Positions 61,389 to 64,000 of a stretch of DNA of 64,000 nucleotides are shown one piece after another. The notes under the pieces were generated by a model. The model was not told the DNA's origin, made no database searches, and saw nothing but the letters and a program-made list of their open reading frames with translations. Numbering within the stretch: position 1 is the stretch's first letter; every line of letters begins with the position of its first letter. The DNA comes from CAZSAT01 sp964604675 (GTDB taxonomy: Bacteria; Myxococcota_A; UBA796; CAJQPC01), in contig CAZSAT010000012.1 in NCBI GenBank assembly GCA_964604675.1, forward strand, positions 24,612-88,611. Reading direction: 5' to 3'. Both the position numbers and the translations under genes were made by a program.

Positions 61389-62662
61389 GGCCTGGCCGCC
61401 TCGACATCGCTCGGGTCGTGCGGCCGTCCTGCGAAGGCCGCGACGAGGAGCGTGTCCGCCCCGCGGTTGACGACCGCATGGGCCCGACCTGCCGGAACGA
61501 AGACCCGCTGTCCAGAGAGGGCGAGTGGCGTGGGCAGCCCCTCGACCTCGACCACGCCGTCGCCAGCCAAGGCCGTGAACCACTCACCCATCCGGTGGTG
61601 CCGGTGGTCTCCGCGGCGTTGGCCGGGTGCGCAGGTGATCACGTACACCTCACCGGACAGGGTGTTCGGCCAGGCCTTGATCAAGGCGCCGCGGCGGTCC
61701 TCGAAGCGCGCGACGGGTTCCACGCGGACCTCGGCGAGGCGAGTCTGCGTGCTCGGCACCGATGCGGTGACGCGCAGCGCGTCGACGAGGGGTGTCCGGG
61801 ACCAGCTCCCGAGCACCTTGTTGGCGCGGGTGTGATCGCCGCAGAACCGTGGCCGCTCCCCCGGGCGGTCGGGCCGTGCGCCGGCGTCGATCAGCCCAGC
61901 GTCCGCACCGACCGCGTCGAACACGGCCCCTGCCAGGGCGCGGACCGAGACCTCCGGTCCACCGCCGAGGTTCAGCAGCGTGCCGACCGCAGCATCGGAG
62001 CACGCGCGCACGAGCCCCTCCACCTGGTCGTCCACGTAGTTCACCTCCCGGGTCTGGTCGCCATGCGTCATCTCGAAGCGCGTTCCGGCGCGCGCTGCCG
62101 CGAGGGCGCCGCCCAGCAGGCCTCGAGACGGCATGCCCGGGCCGAAGGTGAGGAAGGGGCGCACGACGTTGGCCCGGAGGCCTCGGCTCACTCGGCCGAG
62201 CACGGTGGCCGTCGCCGCGAGCTTCGCCACGCCGTACGGGCACACCGGTCGGCAAGGCGTGGCTTCGGAGTAGGGCACGCCGACATCGCCATACTCCTCG
62301 CAGGTGCCCACGTGCACGAGGCGTCGGTCGCCGCTCAGGCAGTACGCGGCGATCTGCTCCGTCGCCCCGACGATGGGGGCCCAGATCGCGTCGAGGGTGC
62401 GGGGCCCCCGCGACAGGTCGATGGGGGAGGCGAGGTGCACGATCAGCTCGGGGTCGGAGGCCTGGAGCACCTCGTCGAGCCAGGGCGGGTGCTCCAGGGC
62501 ACATGGCCAGGCCACCACGCCCTCGGGCGCCGGCCGCGTGCGCACCGTGCCGTGCACGACGGCACCCGCAGCCAGCAGGCGGCGGCAGAGCGCGGCGCCC
62601 ATCATGCCGCCTGCGCCCGTGACGAGCACACGGCGGTCGGTCCACGCGGAGCCCGTCGTCAT
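61385..62662 (-). CDS. NAD-dependent epimerase/dehydratase fused to a cupin domain (CapF-like layout)
   Basis: This encodes 425 residues from ATG 62662. Residues 5-300 are an extended SDR: VLVTGAGGMMGAALC (dinucleotide site) and the Tyr/Lys pair in YGVAKLAA. Residues about 310-425 are a cupin: PGQRRGDHRHHRMGEWF, then VFVPAGRAHAVVNRG, with the His-rich metal-binding motif 1 and the second motif His. The same fusion order occurs in CapF/WbjC, which makes sugar nucleotides for capsule and O-antigen (reductase plus epimerase). Identity is by architecture only. First gene of a coupled three-gene operon. Confidence 0.82.
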   Translation of the reverse strand: MTTGSAWTDRRVLVTGAGGMMGAALCRRLLAAGAVVHGTVRTRPAPEGVVAWPCALEHPPWLDEVLQASDPELIVHLASPIDLSRGPRTLDAIWAPIVGATEQIAAYCLSGDRRLVHVGTCEEYGDVGVPYSEATPCRPVCPYGVAKLAATATVLGRVSRGLRANVVRPFLTFGPGMPSRGLLGGALAAARAGTRFEMTHGDQTREVNYVDDQVEGLVRACSDAAVGTLLNLGGGPEVSVRALAGAVFDAVGADAGLIDAGARPDRPGERPRFCGDHTRANKVLGSWSRTPLVDALRVTASVPSTQTRLAEVRVEPVARFEDRRGALIKAWPNTLSGEVYVITCAPGQRRGDHRHHRMGEWFTALAGDGVVEVEGLPTPLALSGQRVFVPAGRAHAVVNRGADTLLVAAFAGRPHDPSDVEAARP

Positions 62663-62696
62663 CGTGCTAAGGCTACCGCACCCCCGAGGAGGTCCT

Positions 62697-63380
62697 GTGT
62701 GGTCGCTGTGGATGGCGTGTACCTGGAGCGCTGGGGGTGAGCTCTTGACCGACAGCGGGCTCGCCAGCGCGGAGAACGCCGACGAGGTCGCGGACACCGG
62801 CGCTGGTGCGGACACCGCCGCCGACAGCGGGCTCTCGGGCACCGACCTCGATCAGGACGGGTGGACGCTCGAGGACGGGGACTGCGACGACGCGGACGCG
62901 GGCGTGAACCCCGACGCCTACGACGGCTGCGACGGGGCGGACGAGGACTGCGACGACGAGGTGGACGAGGACGCGGCCGACGACGACAACTACGAGCCCA
63001 ACGACAGCCTCGAGGAGGCCACCGATCTCGGCTCGCTGGAGGACGACAACGCGCGCACCGTCACGGCCTGGCTGCACAACGAAGACGACGTGGATCGCTA
63101 CCTCTTCTACGTGGAGGACCAGTGGTACGACCTGTTCGACGTGCACATCGCGCTCTCGAACATCCCGGACACCACCACCTACCGGCTCACCCTCTACAGC
63201 GTCGGGGACGACGGTGAGAACGAGCTGGAGTCCATCTACGGGCGTGGGACCCTGGAGCTGGTGCTCGAAGACGGGCTCTTCGATGCCGACTCGGGCAACT
63301 ACGAGCTCCGCGTCGACCCCCTGGCCGACCCGGACTGTGGCCAGAGCTACCTCTTGAGCCTGTCGCGCGAGAGCTTCTGA
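62697..63380 (+). CDS. Lipoprotein with Asp-rich MopE-type metal-binding repeats
   Basis: This encodes 227 residues from GTG 62697, four bases after GAGGAGG. The lipidation site is Cys8 (VWSLWMAC), a very short signal. Residues 15-50 are an Ala/Asp/Thr/Ser linker. Residues about 48-95 are the repeat DLDQDGWTLEDGDCDDADAG with DGCDGADEDCDDEVDED, a putative metal-binding motif shared with the protein at 8323. The rest is a beta-sandwich pre-peptidase-like domain (NYEPNDSLEEATDLG, DVDRYLFYVED, NYELRVDPL). Probably surface-exposed. Confidence 0.82.
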   Translation: MWSLWMACTWSAGGELLTDSGLASAENADEVADTGAGADTAADSGLSGTDLDQDGWTLEDGDCDDADAGVNPDAYDGCDGADEDCDDEVDEDAADDDNYEPNDSLEEATDLGSLEDDNARTVTAWLHNEDDVDRYLFYVEDQWYDLFDVHIALSNIPDTTTYRLTLYSVGDDGENELESIYGRGTLELVLEDGLFDADSGNYELRVDPLADPDCGQSYLLSLSRESF

Positions 63381-63405
63381 GCGCGCTCCGCAAGCGGTCC
63401 GCGCT
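63380..63405. terminator. Hairpin between convergent genes
   Basis: AGCGCG, internal CT/TC mismatch, CCG, loop CAAG, CGG, CGCGCT: a six-plus-three base-pair stem starting at the last base of the lipoprotein stop. No U tract. It is placed to end the lipoprotein transcript and the minus-strand gene that stops at 63413. Confidence 0.4.
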
Positions 63406-63412
63406 GCCGCGA

Positions 63413-64000
63413 CTACGCCGCGCCGCGCTGACGGAGCTCGAGCAGCCGGCGCTGGGTGCGGAGGCGCGCCTGCCCGCTGAGCCAGCGGCAGAGCCGGTCG
63501 ATGGCCCCGTCTTCTGCGGCGAGCTCGCCGTTGATGGCTGCGCGTCGGTCTTCGTCGCCGCCGGACCGCGTGGCCCATGCGCGCAGCACCGTTCGCGTGG
63601 CACCCGGGTCGAGGCCGTGCTCGGCGTCCCAGAGAACCGGCAGGAAGGTGGGCCATCCAGCGCAGGCGCCGCCGCGGACCCGCTCGCCGTCGCTGTGCAC
63701 CATCACCCGGACGGCATCGCGACCGGCGCGCAGGCATGCGGTGACCACCGGCGGCGCGACGGCACGCTCCAGGCTGCGCGTGGCGCGCAGGAGCCGCTCC
63801 TGTCCCCCCTCCCTGCGAGCGAGCCGGTCCCGCATCACGAGCCGGTGGCGGCGATCGGCGAGCGCGGCGCCGAGGGTGCGGAGGAGCAGGTCCTGCCCGA
63901 GCTCTGCGGACAGGGGCGGATCCTCGACGAAGCCATGCGCCAGAGCACCGACGGCGTCGACGTGATCGGGGTCGAGCCGGGCAACCGCAGCGCCCAGGGC
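63413..64000 (-). CDS. C-terminal part of a helical hypothetical protein (partial at window edge)
   Basis: The frame is open from the window end to a TAG at 63415-63413, giving 195 residues. It is Ala/Leu/Arg-rich and helical (for example LLLRTLGAALADRRHRLVMR), with one aromatic patch (GGACAGWPTFLPVLWDAEHG). No signature is recognised. An overlapping plus-strand frame exists but looks like a GC shadow. The true start lies outside the window. Confidence 0.55.
   Translation of the reverse strand, partial: ALGAAVARLDPDHVDAVGALAHGFVEDPPLSAELGQDLLLRTLGAALADRRHRLVMRDRLARREGGQERLLRATRSLERAVAPPVVTACLRAGRDAVRVMVHSDGERVRGGACAGWPTFLPVLWDAEHGLDPGATRTVLRAWATRSGGDEDRRAAINGELAAEDGAIDRLCRWLSGQARLRTQRRLLELRQRGAA

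Noticed and set aside
63456..63965. Plus-strand frame near the window end
   Set aside because: Its translation is Ser/Arg-rich and low in complexity, while the minus-strand frame is open to the window edge with plausible helical protein composition.
1..64000. tRNA, rRNA, transposase, integrase or phage genes
   Set aside because: None was recognised on either strand; coding density leaves little room, and base composition is uniform apart from the small AT-rich patch at 8240-8270.

Overview
The window is GC-rich (about 70% by eye), densely coded and bacterial. It looks like a member of the Myxococcota or a close delta-proteobacterial relative. Supporting signs are a MYXO-CTERM-like tail and Asp-rich MopE-type repeats on the product at 8323-10278, many lipoproteins with acidic linkers, a Ser/Thr kinase fused to a formylglycine-generating-enzyme fold, an FHA protein with a degenerate AAA module, a giant kinase/ATPase/GAF/histidine-kinase/receiver/cyclase protein, and a hybrid NRPS-PKS locus. 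No rRNA, tRNA, CRISPR array, transposase or phage gene was seen, and no stretch above 300 bases lacks a gene. Fourteen junctions between neighbouring genes are start/stop overlaps (GTGA, ATGA, TTGA or TGATG), so translational coupling is the norm.

Layout: 1-168 is the tail of a Cys-rich protein. 3978 to 196 (minus) is a coupled operon: ECF sigma factor, membrane DUF4384-like/anti-sigma protein, caspase-fold protease with a barrel-like C-terminus, and a lipoprotein. 6350 to 4111 holds a tRNA-dihydrouridine synthase and an AmpG-like transporter. 6381-7471 holds a lipoprotein and an unknown cytosolic protein. 8202 to 7483 is bfd-bfr behind a Fur-box-like palindrome. 10278 to 8323 is a secreted beta-helix protein. 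10400-21825 is a long plus-strand run: a quartet of envelope proteins, a complete Dpp/Opp-type ABC importer, a probable outer-membrane barrel and a TolB-like propeller. 21905-30603 holds a redoxin lipoprotein, exonuclease III, a BCP peroxiredoxin, a patatin, a CDF transporter, an OmpA-like protein, a large Ig-like/barrel surface protein and a redoxin lipoprotein that appears to be a selenoprotein.

30664-52359 is the main accessory locus. An HSL-type esterase is followed by an NRPS-like protein (A-PCP-C-degenerate A remnant-acyl-AMP ligase-KR-PCP) and a PKS (KS-AT-ACP-TE). Directly coupled to the PKS are a 2157-residue sensor kinase/cyclase, a protein with cyclic-nucleotide-binding-like and patatin domains, and a nitroreductase-like flavoprotein. 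The gene order suggests a small-molecule pathway made together with its own cyclic-nucleotide signalling and phospholipase output. 52293-57740 holds an STK-FGE kinase, a divergent FHA protein and a CASTOR/POLLUX-type channel protein. 62662 to 58219 is a sugar-nucleotide/glycosyltransferase-like operon. The window ends with an Asp-rich lipoprotein and a partial minus-strand gene.

The strongest single observation is the in-frame TGA at 30211-30213. It sits exactly where a thioredoxin-like protein needs its first active-site Cys (W-TGA-G-T-C). The thioredoxin-like frame stays open for 116 codons after it, and a perfect 8-bp hairpin with a GGU loop begins 13 nt downstream, as a bacterial SECIS element would. 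A Cys-containing family member at 21905-22630 gives the natural comparison.
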